A stretch of DNA of 64,000 nt from Cyanobacteria bacterium FACHB-DQ100 (GTDB lineage: Bacteria > Cyanobacteriota > Cyanobacteriia > Leptolyngbyales > Leptolyngbyaceae): the NCBI GenBank assembly GCA_014695195.1, contig JACJNW010000032.1:266030-330029 (forward strand). The letters run 5' to 3'. Positions 51,394-62,739 of this stretch are shown here, one piece after another; position 1 is the first letter of the stretch; each line of letters starts with the position of its first letter. The notes beneath the pieces were generated by a model. That model worked only from the letters and a program-made list of their open reading frames with translations, did not search any database and was not told the origin of the DNA. A program made the translations under genes and the position numbers.

Positions 51394-52527
51394 ATGTCTT
51401 CTTTTGCAAGCTTCTTTCGCACCCTGCCGGACACCCTTCAGCAACCTACTGCACTCGCAATGTTGGGATCAGTCGGGGCGCATCTTCTGATATTTGCCAC
51501 CTTACCTGCCTTTACGTCCTCAAGCGAACCGCGCCCAGAAGCAGAAGTTCGACGAGTCCGCCTACTCGAACCGTCTCAAGGAAGCAACCCTCAAGCCTCG
51601 TCGCAGCTTGCCCTGCCGCCTGTGCCGAACCCGCCGAACAGCAAAACACAGCTTCCTATCACGGCACAAGGCAGATCCGCCATCCCGAATCCGCTCTACA
51701 CGATTCCCGACTTAAACTCCCCGGTGACCCTGAATCCGCCGCCGCCGATTCCGACTCCCACGCAACCGCAGATCTCACAAGCCGATCGCTTTAATGAACT
51801 GCTGCGCCGACTTGCCGCCCAACAGCCGCGAATTGTACCGCCGCCTAAGCCTCCTGCACCCACACCTACGACCCAACCGTCACCGCAACCCAATATCTCG
51901 ATTAGTCCTAATTCATCGATCGCGGGCTTAACTCCAGCCAATCCGAATGATGTTGCCAAAGTCACACCACCATCGACTGAAGCACCGTCCCCCGCACCCA
52001 CCACAACTCAATCTCCCGCACCTGCGATAACTCAATCCCCCGCACCTGCGACAACTCAATCCCCCGCACCTACAACCTCAAACGATCAGCTTCTTGCTGC
52101 AACTCGCTACAATCCTGAAGGTACATCCCAGCAGGACAGCGTTCAAGCGGCTCAAAAGCTCACCGAAGAGTTGACGGCAAAAGATACGCCTTGGGAGTAT
52201 GTTCGCCTGCGTCAGCCTCAAGAACCGCTCAAAGAGGTTGACTATCCGTTAGCATTTCCACTGAGCAACTACAAACAGCATCCCATCGCGATCGCGATCT
52301 TCATCGGCAAAGATGGCAAGCCTCTCGCTGATCGCAAACCGCAAATTCTCAACAGCACAGGCTACCCGATTCTCAACGACAAAGCGATCGAGTACGTGCA
52401 GAAAGACGCGAACCAACCAGATCGATTTCCGGCGATCGCTGAAGATAAGATTCGAGTGTTTGTTTACGAATTTCAGTTCAAAGCACCGAATACGGGAACG
52501 GCTTCGGCCCCGCAACCACGGGGTTAA
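51394..52527 (+). CDS. TonB-like proline-rich envelope protein
   Basis: 377 residues. One membrane helix near the N-terminus (LAMLGSVGAHLLIFATLPAF), a long Pro/Thr/Ser-rich linker (about 60-230) with a repeated TQSPAPAT unit, and a C-terminal domain (about 280-365) with the TonB pattern AIAIFIGKDGKPLADRKPQILNSTGYPILNDKAIEYV. The plan matches cyanobacterial energy-transducing TonB-like proteins that span the periplasm to reach outer-membrane receptors. No ExbB or ExbD gene is in the window. The proline-repeat length is likely variable. Confidence 0.7.
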   Translation: MSSFASFFRTLPDTLQQPTALAMLGSVGAHLLIFATLPAFTSSSEPRPEAEVRRVRLLEPSQGSNPQASSQLALPPVPNPPNSKTQLPITAQGRSAIPNPLYTIPDLNSPVTLNPPPPIPTPTQPQISQADRFNELLRRLAAQQPRIVPPPKPPAPTPTTQPSPQPNISISPNSSIAGLTPANPNDVAKVTPPSTEAPSPAPTTTQSPAPAITQSPAPATTQSPAPTTSNDQLLAATRYNPEGTSQQDSVQAAQKLTEELTAKDTPWEYVRLRQPQEPLKEVDYPLAFPLSNYKQHPIAIAIFIGKDGKPLADRKPQILNSTGYPILNDKAIEYVQKDANQPDRFPAIAEDKIRVFVYEFQFKAPNTGTASAPQPRG

Positions 52528-52530
52528 GGG

Positions 52531-53421
52531 TTACGATCGACGCACATTCAAGCAGCACCAATCTCCCCGTTTCCAGAGTGCGGCGACGATCCAACCATTT
52601 GCTTCTAAGGTGTCCGCAACAGGCTTTGCTTGATCGAGTAAAATTCCGCTTAAGATTCCCCAACTGCTTGGTTTAACAAGCGGTTCCCATTGTGGAATTA
52701 AATCGATGATTACTTCTGCCAAAATATTGCACACTAAACCATCGACGGGCTGATCAATCATTTTCACCAATTCTTCAATGCTGCCTTGAGCCGTGATTAA
52801 TCGGCTCGAATCGATGTGATTGAGTTCGATATTCTCTAGGGTTGCTTTTACTGCCAGTGGGTCAGTATCAACCGCATAGGCTTTCTTTGCTCCAAGCAAC
52901 AATGCGCCGACCGAGAGAATACCCGATCCACAGCCAATGTCCACGATCGTCACATTCTCCGAATCAGCACCCACCCGCATCTCCAACGCTTCTAAGCAGA
53001 GTTGCGTGGTGGCATGATCGCCAGTTCCGAAGGCGACTCCGGGTTCGAGCTGCATTATAATTCGATCGCTCTTTTCGGGCAGGGGCAACCAAGCCGGATT
53101 AATCAAGAATCGATCGCCGACTTCCTGCGGTTTCCAGTAGGTTTTCCAGCTACTTGCCCAATCTTCTTCGTCGATGATGCGCCACTGCACGATCGGCGCT
53201 GACAACTTCATACAAAGCGCATCCTGTTTTAGCAACAATGCCAGCGCCGATAGATCTAATAGCTGTACCTGTTGCTGTGGTACATAGGCGGACACCAAGG
53301 ACGATGATCCTTTGCTTTGGCTCGAAGCACCCCGACAACCAAAGTTATCAAAGCGCCAGATCACGGTTTCTTCTAATGCTGTATCACAGAGAACTTGAAT
53401 TTCCCACCAACTGTTTGACAT
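52531..53421 (-). CDS. prmA: Ribosomal protein L11 methyltransferase
   Basis: 296 residues. N-terminal L11-recognition part ([20 protein letters not shown]), then a SAM methyltransferase: [44 protein letters not shown], and [12 protein letters not shown] (the NxxA/L-like motif IV). It trimethylates ribosomal protein L11. The start at 53421 is chosen because the upstream frame extension is not conserved. It lies downstream of serA on the same strand, a common cyanobacterial order. Its 3' end is 3 nt from the TonB-like gene stop. Confidence 0.92.
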   Translation of the reverse strand: MSNSWWEIQVLCDTALEETVIWRFDNFGCRGASSQSKGSSSLVSAYVPQQQVQLLDLSALALLLKQDALCMKLSAPIVQWRIIDEEDWASSWKTYWKPQEVGDRFLINPAWLPLPEKSDRIIMQLEPGVAFGTGDHATTQLCLEALEMRVGADSENVTIVDIGCGSGILSVGALLLGAKKAYAVDTDPLAVKATLENIELNHIDSSRLITAQGSIEELVKMIDQPVDGLVCNILAEVIIDLIPQWEPLVKPSSWGILSGILLDQAKPVADTLEANGWIVAALWKRGDWCCLNVRRS

Positions 53422-53446
53422 AGAGTGCGCGATTAGATGAAGGATA

Positions 53447-53470
53447 GGGAGGTGGGGAGTAGGGAGTAGG
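53447..53470. repeat. G-rich tract between serA and prmA
   Basis: GGGAGGTGGGGAGTAGGGAG followed by TAGG on the plus strand. Three or four closely spaced G-runs could form a G-quadruplex on the non-template strand of the serA-prmA transcript. Similar AGTGGGG tracts are common between cyanobacterial genes. Confidence 0.35.
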
Positions 53471-53535
53471 AGAATCAAGCCAACGATCGATTGGATGATT
53501 CCGGGCAACCGACTCCCTCTCACAATGACGATCGC

Positions 53536-55116
53536 TTACAGCGTGACCGTGTAAGCATCGCGAATTCCAGATACTTCCTTGATTTGATTCAGAATGTTCT
53601 CTGGTAGCGGATCATCAATGCTCAGAACCATCACGGCATCACCCCGCACAATCTTGCGTCCCACCTGCATACTGGCAATGTTGACGTTAGATTCACCCAG
53701 CAATGAGCCAATCCGCCCAATGATGCCCGGTGTATCGCGGTGTAAGGTGAACAACATATAGCGATTTGGCGGAACGTTGATCGGAAAATCATTGATACTG
53801 GTAATCCGAATCTCATCGTCACCCAGCAACGCACCCGTCACTGAATGTTCTCCGAGTGTTCCTTTGGCAGATAGATGCAGCGAACCCGCATAATCTTTGA
53901 CCGAAGCATCACGAGTTTCAATCACGCGAATTCCCCGCTCTTTTGCTTCGATGCTGGCGTTCACGTAGTTGACGCGCTCTTGCAGAGCAGGCGATAACAA
54001 TCCTTTCAGCGCTGCAATGACGATCGGCTGACTTTGATTGGTTGCTAGATCTCCACGCAGTCCGATGTTCAGCGATTCAATCCGACCTCCTGCCAACTGT
54101 CCAACCATCTTGCCGAGCGTTTCCGCAAGCTGCAAGTATGGCTTCAACTGCTCCATAATTTCAGGACGCAAGCCCGGAATATTCACCGCCGATCGCGCAG
54201 GCTCACCCAGCAAGACATCCCGAATTTGCTCTGCCACATCGATCGCCACGTTCACCTGAGCTTCCTCGGTTGATGCACCTAAGTGCGGTGTTAACACGGC
54301 TTCTTTACCCAACGCTTTGAGCGGCGATTCTCCGAGCGGTTCCGCTGCAAACACATCGAGCGCGGCTCCGGCAATCTTTCCAGCTTTCAGGGCTTCAGCG
54401 ATCGCGGCTTCATCGATAATGCCGCCCCGCGCACAGTTAATGATCCGAACATTCGGCTTCATTTTGGCGATCGAATCTGCGTTAATCAGATTCGTCGTTT
54501 CTGGAGTTTTGGGGATGTGCAGCGTAATGTAGTCCGCCGATTGAAACAAGACATCAAGTTCCACCAAGCTACAACCTAATTGTTCTGCACGTTCGGTCGA
54601 GATAAACGGATCATACGCAAGTAGCTTCATCCCCATTGCGCGTGCCACAGTTGCCACGTGAGCACCGATTTTACCTAGACCAACGACACCCAAAGTTTTG
54701 TTGTAAACTTCGTTCCCGGTGTAGCTTTTACGATCCCATTTGCCTTGTTTGAGTTTTTCATTCGCTTCGGGAATGTAGCGAGACAGGGACAGCATCATTG
54801 CAAGCGTGTGTTCTGCCGCCGCGATCGTATTCCCTTCGGGCGAGTTCACAACGATTACGCCTTTTCGGGTTGCTGCCGGCACATCGACGTTATCGACCCC
54901 GACTCCCGCGCGTCCGATAATTTTGAGCTTCCGTCCGGCTTCGATTACTTCAGCAGTCACGCGAGTCCCAGAACGAATCATCAGCGCATCATATTCTGGA
55001 ATCATCTCAACAAGCTGCTCTTTAGTCAGATCAGTTTTGATATCAACTTGAGCAACTTGCGACAGAATATCGATTCCAACTTGGTCGATCGGATCAGAAA
55101 CAAGAACCTTGGGCAT
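53536..55116 (-). CDS. serA: D-3-phosphoglycerate dehydrogenase
   Basis: 526 residues, the long SerA form. Catalytic domain with Rossmann motif [21 protein letters not shown], the arginine in [10 protein letters not shown], and the acid/histidine pair [13 protein letters not shown]. An allosteric substrate-binding domain (about 320-450) follows, then a C-terminal ACT domain (about 453-526: [25 protein letters not shown]). First step of serine synthesis in the cytoplasm; the ACT domain implies serine feedback. The ATG at 55116 ([11 protein letters not shown]) is used; the extension to 55161 is not conserved. Confidence 0.95.
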   Translation of the reverse strand: MPKVLVSDPIDQVGIDILSQVAQVDIKTDLTKEQLVEMIPEYDALMIRSGTRVTAEVIEAGRKLKIIGRAGVGVDNVDVPAATRKGVIVVNSPEGNTIAAAEHTLAMMLSLSRYIPEANEKLKQGKWDRKSYTGNEVYNKTLGVVGLGKIGAHVATVARAMGMKLLAYDPFISTERAEQLGCSLVELDVLFQSADYITLHIPKTPETTNLINADSIAKMKPNVRIINCARGGIIDEAAIAEALKAGKIAGAALDVFAAEPLGESPLKALGKEAVLTPHLGASTEEAQVNVAIDVAEQIRDVLLGEPARSAVNIPGLRPEIMEQLKPYLQLAETLGKMVGQLAGGRIESLNIGLRGDLATNQSQPIVIAALKGLLSPALQERVNYVNASIEAKERGIRVIETRDASVKDYAGSLHLSAKGTLGEHSVTGALLGDDEIRITSINDFPINVPPNRYMLFTLHRDTPGIIGRIGSLLGESNVNIASMQVGRKIVRGDAVMVLSIDDPLPENILNQIKEVSGIRDAYTVTL

Positions 55117-55302
55117 AACAACGGCGAAAGGCAGAGTGAGTAGGTGTGGAGATTTGCACAATGATTATTTTGAGCCGTTTTCCACAGATAGTCATTCTAG
55201 TAGATCCCGGTATCGCCCCTCGTGCATTCTTGGAAAAGTTTTCGATTTGCGCTGCGATCGCCACCCGTTAAACTAAAAACAGCGTTACTGGAGCCTGCCG
55301 AT

Positions 55303-56043
55303 ATGGTTCAACTCGATGCGACTCCTGCCCAATCTCGTCAAGAGACTCCCCCGCTTGTGGACGAAACTCAAGCACCAGATTTACCGGAGGATATTACTTT
55401 TCCTCCGACTAACCTCTACAGTGATGAGCCGCCCTTGGAAACTGATTTTCACCGCCGTCAAATTGATCTGCTGATTCGGTTACTCGAATTCTGGTGGCGC
55501 GATCGCTCAGATTTTTACATTTCAGGCAATCTGACCGTTTACTACAACGAACAGCAATTAAAGAAGCGAGACTTTCGCGGCCCTGATGTGTTTGTTGTGT
55601 TAGGAGCCGAAAAGCGCGATCGTCGCAGTTGGGCGATTTGGGAGGAAGGCGGCAAATATCCAAACGTGGTAATCGAGTTACTGTCGAGCGCGACTGCTAC
55701 GGTCGATCGCGGCAAGAAAAAAGACCTTTATCAAGATGTTTGGCGCGTTCCAGAGTATTACTGGTTTCACCCAGAAACAATGGAGTTTGCCGGATTTCGC
55801 TTAATCGGCGGAACTTACGGCGCGATCGCACCCAACGAGAGCGGGAGATTACCGAGTGAGCAACTAGGGCTAGAACTGGGCATTCACGATCACCAATTGC
55901 GCTGGTTCACTGCAGAAGGCGAGTTGATTCCCTTACCCGAAGAAGCCGAGCGCCAACGAGCAGAACAAGAACGCCAAGCACGGGAGCGATTGGAAAACTA
56001 TTTGCGAACCCAAGGCATCGATCCGAATCAGCTACCAGAGTAG
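55303..56043 (+). CDS. Uma2-family (DUF820) putative endonuclease
   Basis: 246 residues. Uma2/DUF820 fold with PD-(D/E)XK-like core: FRGPDVFVVLG, then NVVIELLSSATATVDRGKKKDLYQ, and VPEYYWFHPET. A charged coiled-coil-like tail EEAERQRAEQERQARERLENY follows, common in this cyanobacterial family. The start MVQLDATPAQ at 55303 is chosen. Function unknown; such genes are present in dozens of copies in many cyanobacteria and are thought to be nucleases of selfish or defence character. MITE copy 4 lies 31 bp downstream. Confidence 0.85.
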   Translation: MVQLDATPAQSRQETPPLVDETQAPDLPEDITFPPTNLYSDEPPLETDFHRRQIDLLIRLLEFWWRDRSDFYISGNLTVYYNEQQLKKRDFRGPDVFVVLGAEKRDRRSWAIWEEGGKYPNVVIELLSSATATVDRGKKKDLYQDVWRVPEYYWFHPETMEFAGFRLIGGTYGAIAPNESGRLPSEQLGLELGIHDHQLRWFTAEGELIPLPEEAERQRAEQERQARERLENYLRTQGIDPNQLPE

Positions 56044-56073
56044 AAATCGCATCACCGCCTGATAAGATGCCTA

Positions 56074-56232
56074 ATACCGAATCAATTTGTTGATGCGACA
56101 GATCCTTCGCCCCCTAAATCCCCCATACTGAGGGACTTTGAGAATCCGAAACAGATTTGGCGTGAAGTCCCCCACTCGTGGGGGATTTAGGGGGCTTCCA
56201 AGATCTGTCGCACTCAAAAATCGATTTGGTAT
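56074..56232. repeat. MITE-like palindromic element, copy 4
   Basis: 159-bp copy inverted relative to copies 1 and 3. It begins ATACCGAATCAATTTGTTGA and ends CGATTTGGTAT with the GCCCCCTAAATCCCCCA-type arms. It ends 27 bp before the ATG of the next gene, so that gene's promoter must lie in or upstream of the element. Confidence 0.9.
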
Positions 56233-56259
56233 AAAACGGGTTATGGGAACGTGACAAGC

Positions 56260-56565
56260 ATGAGTACCGAAAATCAAAGTACAAAAGATCAAAATACAAC
56301 AGGTGCAGACGCGATCGATGTTGCGATCGCCAAAGGAATTGATTTTGATGGCTCTCCGATTCCGTCTGAGAAGTTGGACTTATACAACAAAGTCATGGCG
56401 CTAGAAGCGGGACGGCAACGCAGTGGAGTGTCAAACACGATGCGATCGCGGATTGTTCGCATCGGAGCAAAGCACATTCCTCAAGCTGAACTGAATCAAA
56501 TGCTGGAAGCCGCAGGATTCGCACCGCTGAAAGAGAAAGAAATCGCCTTTTTCTACAACAAGTAA
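56260..56565 (+). CDS. Small conserved cyanobacterial protein, function unknown
   Basis: 101 residues, charged, no membrane helix or signal peptide. It contains IDFDGSPIPSEKLDLYNKVM and IVRIGAKHIPQAELNQMLEA, which suggest a helical fold. Not recognised as a named family. The ATG at 56260 follows a GTG at 56251 in the same frame. Its stop overlaps the start of the dehydratase gene as TAATG, so the two are co-translated. Codon use resembles the neighbours. Confidence 0.7.
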   Translation: MSTENQSTKDQNTTGADAIDVAIAKGIDFDGSPIPSEKLDLYNKVMALEAGRQRSGVSNTMRSRIVRIGAKHIPQAELNQMLEAAGFAPLKEKEIAFFYNK

Positions 56566-57575
56566 TGTCTGTCACTTACTCGGATATCTTAGCGGCTACC
56601 GATCGTCTCGCAGGTGTTGCCCACCGAACACCCGTGATCACTTCAAACACAGTGAATCAGCGCACTCGCGCTCAGGTGTTTTTCAAGTGCGAGAACTTTC
56701 AGCGATCGGGGTCGTTTAAGTTCCGAGGTGCTTACAATGCAATCGCTCAACTGAGCGATGAACAACGCAGGCGCGGCGTGATTGCGTTTTCATCGGGCAA
56801 TCATGGGCAAGCGTTAGCCTTGGCAGGTCAAATTCTGAATGTTCCTGTGACGATCGTCATGCCAAACGACGCGCCAGAGGTAAAGAAAGCCGCAACTCAA
56901 AGCTATGACGCTGAGACAATCTTCTACAATCGCACTCTACAAAAGCGAGAAGAAGTCGCACAATCGATCGCAGACGATCGTGGCTTAACCTTAATTCCAC
57001 CCTTTGATTTTGCGCCAGTGATCGCAGGGCAGGGAACCACTGCAAAAGAATTGATCGAAGAAGTCGGCAACTTAGATGTCATGCTAGTCTGCTGTGGCGG
57101 AGGTGGATTGATTTCAGGCTGTGCGATCGCTGCCGATACTCTTTCTCCGAACTGTCAGACCATTGGAGTTGAACCCAAACGTGCAGATGATGCCACGCGA
57201 TCGTTCTACAGCCGCACCCTGCAAACCGTTGAGCATCCGAATACGATCGCAGATGGTGCCAGAACAGCTTCGCTCGGAGAACTCACCTTTCCGTTAATTC
57301 TGGAGTACGTTGATGAGATGGTTACAGTGTCCGAAGCCGCAATCTTACGCACGATGCTTTTCGTTTGGGAGCGGCTCAAGATTGTGGTTGAACCCACAGG
57401 CGTTCTAGCAGCAGCAGCATTGCTCGAAGGAATTGTTTCTTTTCCAGATGCCAAAATTGGTGTGATTATTAGCGGCGGTAATGTCGATCTGAAAGAAGCT
57501 GGAAAGCTCTTTACTAAAGCAACCGCAAAAGAGAAATCCTCACAGCGTCGTCCGCTCGCACCAGAAATGAGCTAG
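56565..57575 (+). CDS. Threonine/serine dehydratase (PLP fold II)
   Basis: 336 residues. The Schiff-base lysine lies in SGSFKFRGAYNAI; SSGNHGQALALAG and the phosphate-binding glycine loop VCCGGGGLISG follow. There is no C-terminal ACT regulatory domain, so it is the short catabolic or serine-racemase-like form (threonine ammonia-lyase, hydroxyaspartate ammonia-lyase or serine racemase), not the biosynthetic IlvA. The substrate cannot be set by sequence alone. Co-translated with the upstream 101-residue protein. Confidence 0.85.
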   Translation: MSVTYSDILAATDRLAGVAHRTPVITSNTVNQRTRAQVFFKCENFQRSGSFKFRGAYNAIAQLSDEQRRRGVIAFSSGNHGQALALAGQILNVPVTIVMPNDAPEVKKAATQSYDAETIFYNRTLQKREEVAQSIADDRGLTLIPPFDFAPVIAGQGTTAKELIEEVGNLDVMLVCCGGGGLISGCAIAADTLSPNCQTIGVEPKRADDATRSFYSRTLQTVEHPNTIADGARTASLGELTFPLILEYVDEMVTVSEAAILRTMLFVWERLKIVVEPTGVLAAAALLEGIVSFPDAKIGVIISGGNVDLKEAGKLFTKATAKEKSSQRRPLAPEMS

Positions 57576-57677
57576 GGCTTTCGGAGTAAAGACGATCGTG
57601 CTTGTAGAGGCTTCATAGAAAGCATCTGATCGCTTTTGGGCAAGCTAACTCTATCCAACTCATAAAAGACAATTGAT

Positions 57678-58496
57678 ATGCAAGCATTTGCGCTGAATCG
57701 CAAAACAATGATTCCGATGCTAGTTGTGTCTGGTTTGCTTGGATTTGGTGGACTGGTTGCCCTTCTACGCTGTGTGACGGTGATTAAAACTGGAGAAATT
57801 GGCATTGTTGATCTTTACGGTCAAGTGTCAGCTCAACCCCTCACTCCAGGCATTCACCTCAAAAATCCACTGGCTCGGTTAACCAAGTTTTCAACACGAA
57901 TTCGCGAAGTCAAAGAAACCCTGGAAACTCCAACCAAAGAAGGCTTGATGGTGAATGTCGATGTCAGCGTGCTTTATCGTATTGACTCTGAAAAGGCAAA
58001 ACAGCTTTATCAAACCGTGGGCACGAATTACGAAGAGGTCATTCTTACCCCTCAGATCCGATCGCTGATTCGAGGTGCAACTGCAACTTATGAACTGAAA
58101 ACCCTTTACACCAGCGATCGAGAAAAACTTGCACAGCAGCTTCGCGACAATCTGAACAAGAGCTTGCGCGATCGCGGCATCATTATCGAAGAAGCGCCCC
58201 TCCGGAATGTCAAGCTTCCTGAAGCGCTAGAACGATCGGTACAGGAAAAACTCAAAGCTGAGCAAGAAAGCCAGCGCATGAAGTTTGTTCTCGACAGAGA
58301 GCGGCAAGAAGCCGATCGCAAACGCATCGAAGCTCAAGGAAACGCAGATGCACAGAGAATTCTGTCGCAAGGATTGAGCGATCAAGCCCTGCGATTTAAG
58401 CAAATTGAAGCTATGCAGCAACTGGCGACATCTCAGAATTCAAAAGTGATTGTGTTGAGTGGGGATCAGAAAGCGCCTGTAATGTTGCAGCCTTGA
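57678..58496 (+). CDS. Prohibitin/SPFH-domain membrane protein
   Basis: 272 residues. N-terminal membrane anchor MIPMLVVSGLLGFGGLVALL, an SPFH/prohibitin domain (about 32-195: IKTGEIGIVDLYGQVSAQPL, VNVDVSVLYRID, LRDRGIIIEEAPLRNVKLP) and a charged coiled-coil (EKLKAEQESQRMKFVLDRER). Prohibitin-like proteins form large rings around FtsH proteases or act as membrane scaffolds. An ftsH gene lies about 4 kb away on the other strand, which may be coincidence. Confidence 0.88.
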   Translation: MQAFALNRKTMIPMLVVSGLLGFGGLVALLRCVTVIKTGEIGIVDLYGQVSAQPLTPGIHLKNPLARLTKFSTRIREVKETLETPTKEGLMVNVDVSVLYRIDSEKAKQLYQTVGTNYEEVILTPQIRSLIRGATATYELKTLYTSDREKLAQQLRDNLNKSLRDRGIIIEEAPLRNVKLPEALERSVQEKLKAEQESQRMKFVLDRERQEADRKRIEAQGNADAQRILSQGLSDQALRFKQIEAMQQLATSQNSKVIVLSGDQKAPVMLQP

Positions 58497-58577
58497 GAAT
58501 TGGCTAGGCTTTGAACTGCAATCGATCACCGCTCGTGTTAAAGCAAATCTTCGAGGACTCTCTCAAGAGAGGCTTCT

Positions 58578-59741
58578 TCACAGAAACTTGGCAATACGAT
58601 CGACCGCTTCGACTAATCGCTCCGGCTCATGCACCAGCGCAAATCTTACATATCCTTCGCCGGATTTACCAAACCCTGCACCCGGAGAGACTGCAACGCC
58701 TGTAGCTTCTACAAGTTTGACCGCAAAGTTGATCGAATCCTTCACCCAAGGTTCCGGCAGCCTTGCCCAAACATACATTGCCGCTTCAGGCATCGGCACC
58801 TTCCAACCGATCTGATGCAAGCGATCGACAAACACATCCCGCCGCTGCCGATAAATTTCAACCGCTTTTTGCACTCCGGATTGATCTCCGGTTAGGGCTG
58901 TGATCGCCCCATTCAAAATGCCTCGATATTGATTAAAGTCGATCGCTGCTTTAACTTGTCTCAATGCTCGAATTAAGTCTGCGTTCCCGATCGCATAACC
59001 CACGCGAAAACCGCCCATCTTATAGGACTTTGAGAAAGTGAAAAACTCGATTGACACTGATTTTTCTGGATCAGCTTGCAGCACTGAGGGCATCGGATCA
59101 GAGCCGAGATAAAAATCGGCGTAAGGAAAATCGTGAACTAGCACTAAATCGTGAGTTTGGCAGAATTGCACTGCTTCTTGGAAAAAAGACAGAGGCGCGA
59201 TCGCAGTCGTCGGATTGTGCGGATAGCTCAAAACCATCATCCGAGACTGAGCCAACACAGCAGACGGAATCTCTTCAAAGACTGGAAGGAACCCCTTCTC
59301 AGCCCGAAGCGGCATCGGGTAGATTTGCCCACTCGCTAAATAAACTCCGCCCGCATGAGACGGATATCCGGGATCAAGCAACAGGGCAAAATCACCCGGA
59401 TTTAACACAGCTAAGGGTAAATGAGCTGTTCCTTCCTGCGATCCAACCAGAGCTAACACTTCAGTCTCTGGATCAACCGCAATCCCAAACTTATCGATAT
59501 ACCAACGCGCTGCAGCTTGTCGAAACGCTCGTGTGCCGTGAAACAACAAATAACCATGCGTCGAAGGATCATGCAAGGACTGTTCGATCGCCTGAATGAC
59601 GTGCGGTTCGGTTGGCAAATCAGACGATCCCAGCGATAGATCAATAATGTCCTGTCCTGCAGATAACGCCTTCGACTTAGCACGATCCATATCTGCGAAA
59701 ACATTAGCTTGAAGCGGCTCTAAGCGTTTGGCAAACTGCAT
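58578..59741 (-). CDS. Class I/II PLP aminotransferase (LL-diaminopimelate aminotransferase-like)
   Basis: 387 residues. Fold I features: IDLSLGSSDLPTEPHVI, VLNPGDFALLLDPGYPSH, SYPHNPTTAIAP (PLP asparagine), VHDFPYADFYLG (PLP aspartate and tyrosine) and the Schiff-base lysine in FTFSKSYKMGGFRVGY. The protein is similar in plan to the DapL-like aminotransferases of cyanobacteria, but this short branch is not always DapL, so a gene symbol is not given. It lies directly downstream of trx on the same strand (9-nt gap). Confidence 0.85.
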   Translation of the reverse strand: MQFAKRLEPLQANVFADMDRAKSKALSAGQDIIDLSLGSSDLPTEPHVIQAIEQSLHDPSTHGYLLFHGTRAFRQAAARWYIDKFGIAVDPETEVLALVGSQEGTAHLPLAVLNPGDFALLLDPGYPSHAGGVYLASGQIYPMPLRAEKGFLPVFEEIPSAVLAQSRMMVLSYPHNPTTAIAPLSFFQEAVQFCQTHDLVLVHDFPYADFYLGSDPMPSVLQADPEKSVSIEFFTFSKSYKMGGFRVGYAIGNADLIRALRQVKAAIDFNQYRGILNGAITALTGDQSGVQKAVEIYRQRRDVFVDRLHQIGWKVPMPEAAMYVWARLPEPWVKDSINFAVKLVEATGVAVSPGAGFGKSGEGYVRFALVHEPERLVEAVDRIAKFL

Positions 59742-59750
59742 TTTTCCCTC

Positions 59751-60083
59751 TTACGCGGTAATCAAACTTTGATTTAAAAGGTCTTTGATTTTCTCCTTGT
59801 TCATCGCACCTTCTGCCGATTGTGTAATCTCACCTTTTTGCACAACCCGAAACGCCGGAACGCCTTCAATCTTGCATTTCGCCACGCTTTCAGGATTGGG
59901 ATCAACCTCCATCTTGATCACTTTTAAACGATCGCCATACTCCGCCGCGATCGCATTCATCACCGGAGCCATCAATCGACAGGGGCCGCACCACTCTGCC
60001 CAAAAATACACCAGCACAGGCTGAGCGGCGTTCATTACTTCAGTTTCAAACTCTGCGTCACTAATCACAAGAACGCTACTCAT
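59751..60083 (-). CDS. Thioredoxin
   Basis: 110 residues. Classical thioredoxin fold with active site VYFWAEWCGPCRLMAPVMNA, the cis-proline region EGVPAFRVVQKG and a normal C-terminus. It reduces target disulfides in the cytoplasm. The start MSSVLVISDAEF at 60083 is used; the 22-codon extension to 60149 is not conserved. It shares a transcript with the aminotransferase gene. Confidence 0.93.
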   Translation of the reverse strand: MSSVLVISDAEFETEVMNAAQPVLVYFWAEWCGPCRLMAPVMNAIAAEYGDRLKVIKMEVDPNPESVAKCKIEGVPAFRVVQKGEITQSAEGAMNKEKIKDLLNQSLITA

Positions 60084-60181
60084 CTCGACAGTCACAAATA
60101 ACGACTTATCAATTTTAAAGCCCTGCGCTCCCTTCTGCCGATCTGCCATACTGAAACAGTACGGTACGGGTCGATTTGACT

Positions 60182-60562
60182 ATGTTTGGCACATTTCAGC
60201 AAAGCAGCCTCCGCATTGAACTCGAAGCCTCGGAAGAAGCGCTGACGAAAAGTTTGACTCAAGTGAAAGAATTACAGAACTGGCTGTGGTTTGAGCGGTT
60301 CTCGATCGGTATCTCAGATACGCTCACTCCCGGCACAAAGTTAACTGGACGAATTGGGCTTGTTACCATTCAGCACGAAGTCGAACTTGCAGAACCAAAC
60401 CGGATTCGATTTCTTCTGAGTCAAGGAATTGATGGCTTTCATGAATGGGCATGGGGCAACGGTTGGGTACAATCCCGCCTCGAAGGAATTTCGCTTTTGC
60501 CGATCAGCCTTGGACAAACGGCAACGTTATTGAGCTTGAAGCAGTACCTAAAATCCCAATAA
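60182..60562 (+). CDS. Conserved hypothetical protein, possibly SRPBCC-like
   Basis: About 126 residues, no signal or membrane segment. The order (an LRIELEASEEALTKSLTQVK start, ISDTLTPGTKLTGRIGLVTI, FHEWAWGNGWVQSRLEGISL) has the alternating strands and final helix of a small START/SRPBCC-like barrel, but this is a structural guess. The ATG at 60182 is preferred over TTG at 60176. It precedes the CIRCE-groEL unit by 36 bp and diverges from thioredoxin. Confidence 0.6.
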   Translation: MFGTFQQSSLRIELEASEEALTKSLTQVKELQNWLWFERFSIGISDTLTPGTKLTGRIGLVTIQHEVELAEPNRIRFLLSQGIDGFHEWAWGNGWVQSRLEGISLLPISLGQTATLLSLKQYLKSQ

Positions 60563-60598
60563 TTTCTAGAGCATACGGTTTTCCGATCTTCCGAGTCT

Positions 60599-60625
60599 TT
60601 AGCACTCTGTCCCAGTGAGTGCTAA
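60599..60625 (+). promoter_or_regulatory. CIRCE element (HrcA operator) upstream of groEL
   Basis: Exact CIRCE inverted repeat TTAGCACTC-N9-GAGTGCTAA, 29 bp before the groEL start. HrcA binds this site and represses chaperonin genes until heat stress; in cyanobacteria light signals also act here. Confidence 0.97.
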
Positions 60626-60633
60626 ATTTCTAG

Positions 60634-62322
<1,689 letters not shown>

Positions 62323-62346
62323 TCTGCCAACGCTTAGATTTTTGAG

Positions 62347-62379
62347 GCAGTTGATCAAAACGGTCAACTGCTTTTTTTT
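62347..62379 (+). terminator. groEL terminator
   Basis: GCAGTTGA (62347-62354) and TCAACTGC (62364-62371) form an 8-bp stem with a 9-nt loop, followed by eight T residues. It lies 24 bp after the groEL stop. Confidence 0.92.
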
Positions 62380-62384
62380 ACGTG

Positions 62385-62543
62385 ATACCGAATCAATTTG
62401 TTGATGCGACAGATCCTTCGCCCCCTAAATCCCCCATACTGGGGGACTTTGAGAATCCGAAACAGATTTGGCGTGAAGTCCCCCACGAGTGGGGGATGTA
62501 GGGGGCTTCCAAGATCTGTAGCACTCAAAAATCAATTTGGTAT
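62385..62543. repeat. MITE-like palindromic element, copy 5
   Basis: 159-bp copy in the same orientation as copy 4. It begins ATACCGAATCAATTTGTTGA, ends AATCAATTTGGTAT and has the same arms (one arm reads GGGGGATGTAGGGGGC). It sits 5 bp after the groEL terminator T-run. Confidence 0.9.
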
Positions 62544-62699
62544 GAGTCTCCAAGGAAGGCGTACATTAATTGAACGTAAGTTCGACGAGTCTCCTCGCTG
62601 CGTTGCTGACTCACCCCAAATTCTATTCCAGGGCAAGTGAACAACGAAGCGCAAAAAATTATCGAATTCGCGTTAATTGAATGTTATTAGAGACGATCT

Positions 62700-62730
62700 A
62701 AAAAGCCCTTTCTGCATCTTGAAAGGGCTT
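62700..62730 (-). terminator. ftsH terminator
   Basis: Minus strand: AAGCCCTTTC, an 8-nt loop, GAAAGGGCTT, then TTT. Plus-strand arms lie at 62703-62712 and 62721-62730. It starts 10 bp after the ftsH stop. The 156 bp between MITE copy 5 and this hairpin hold no gene. Confidence 0.85.
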
Positions 62731-62739
62731 CTTCTAATC

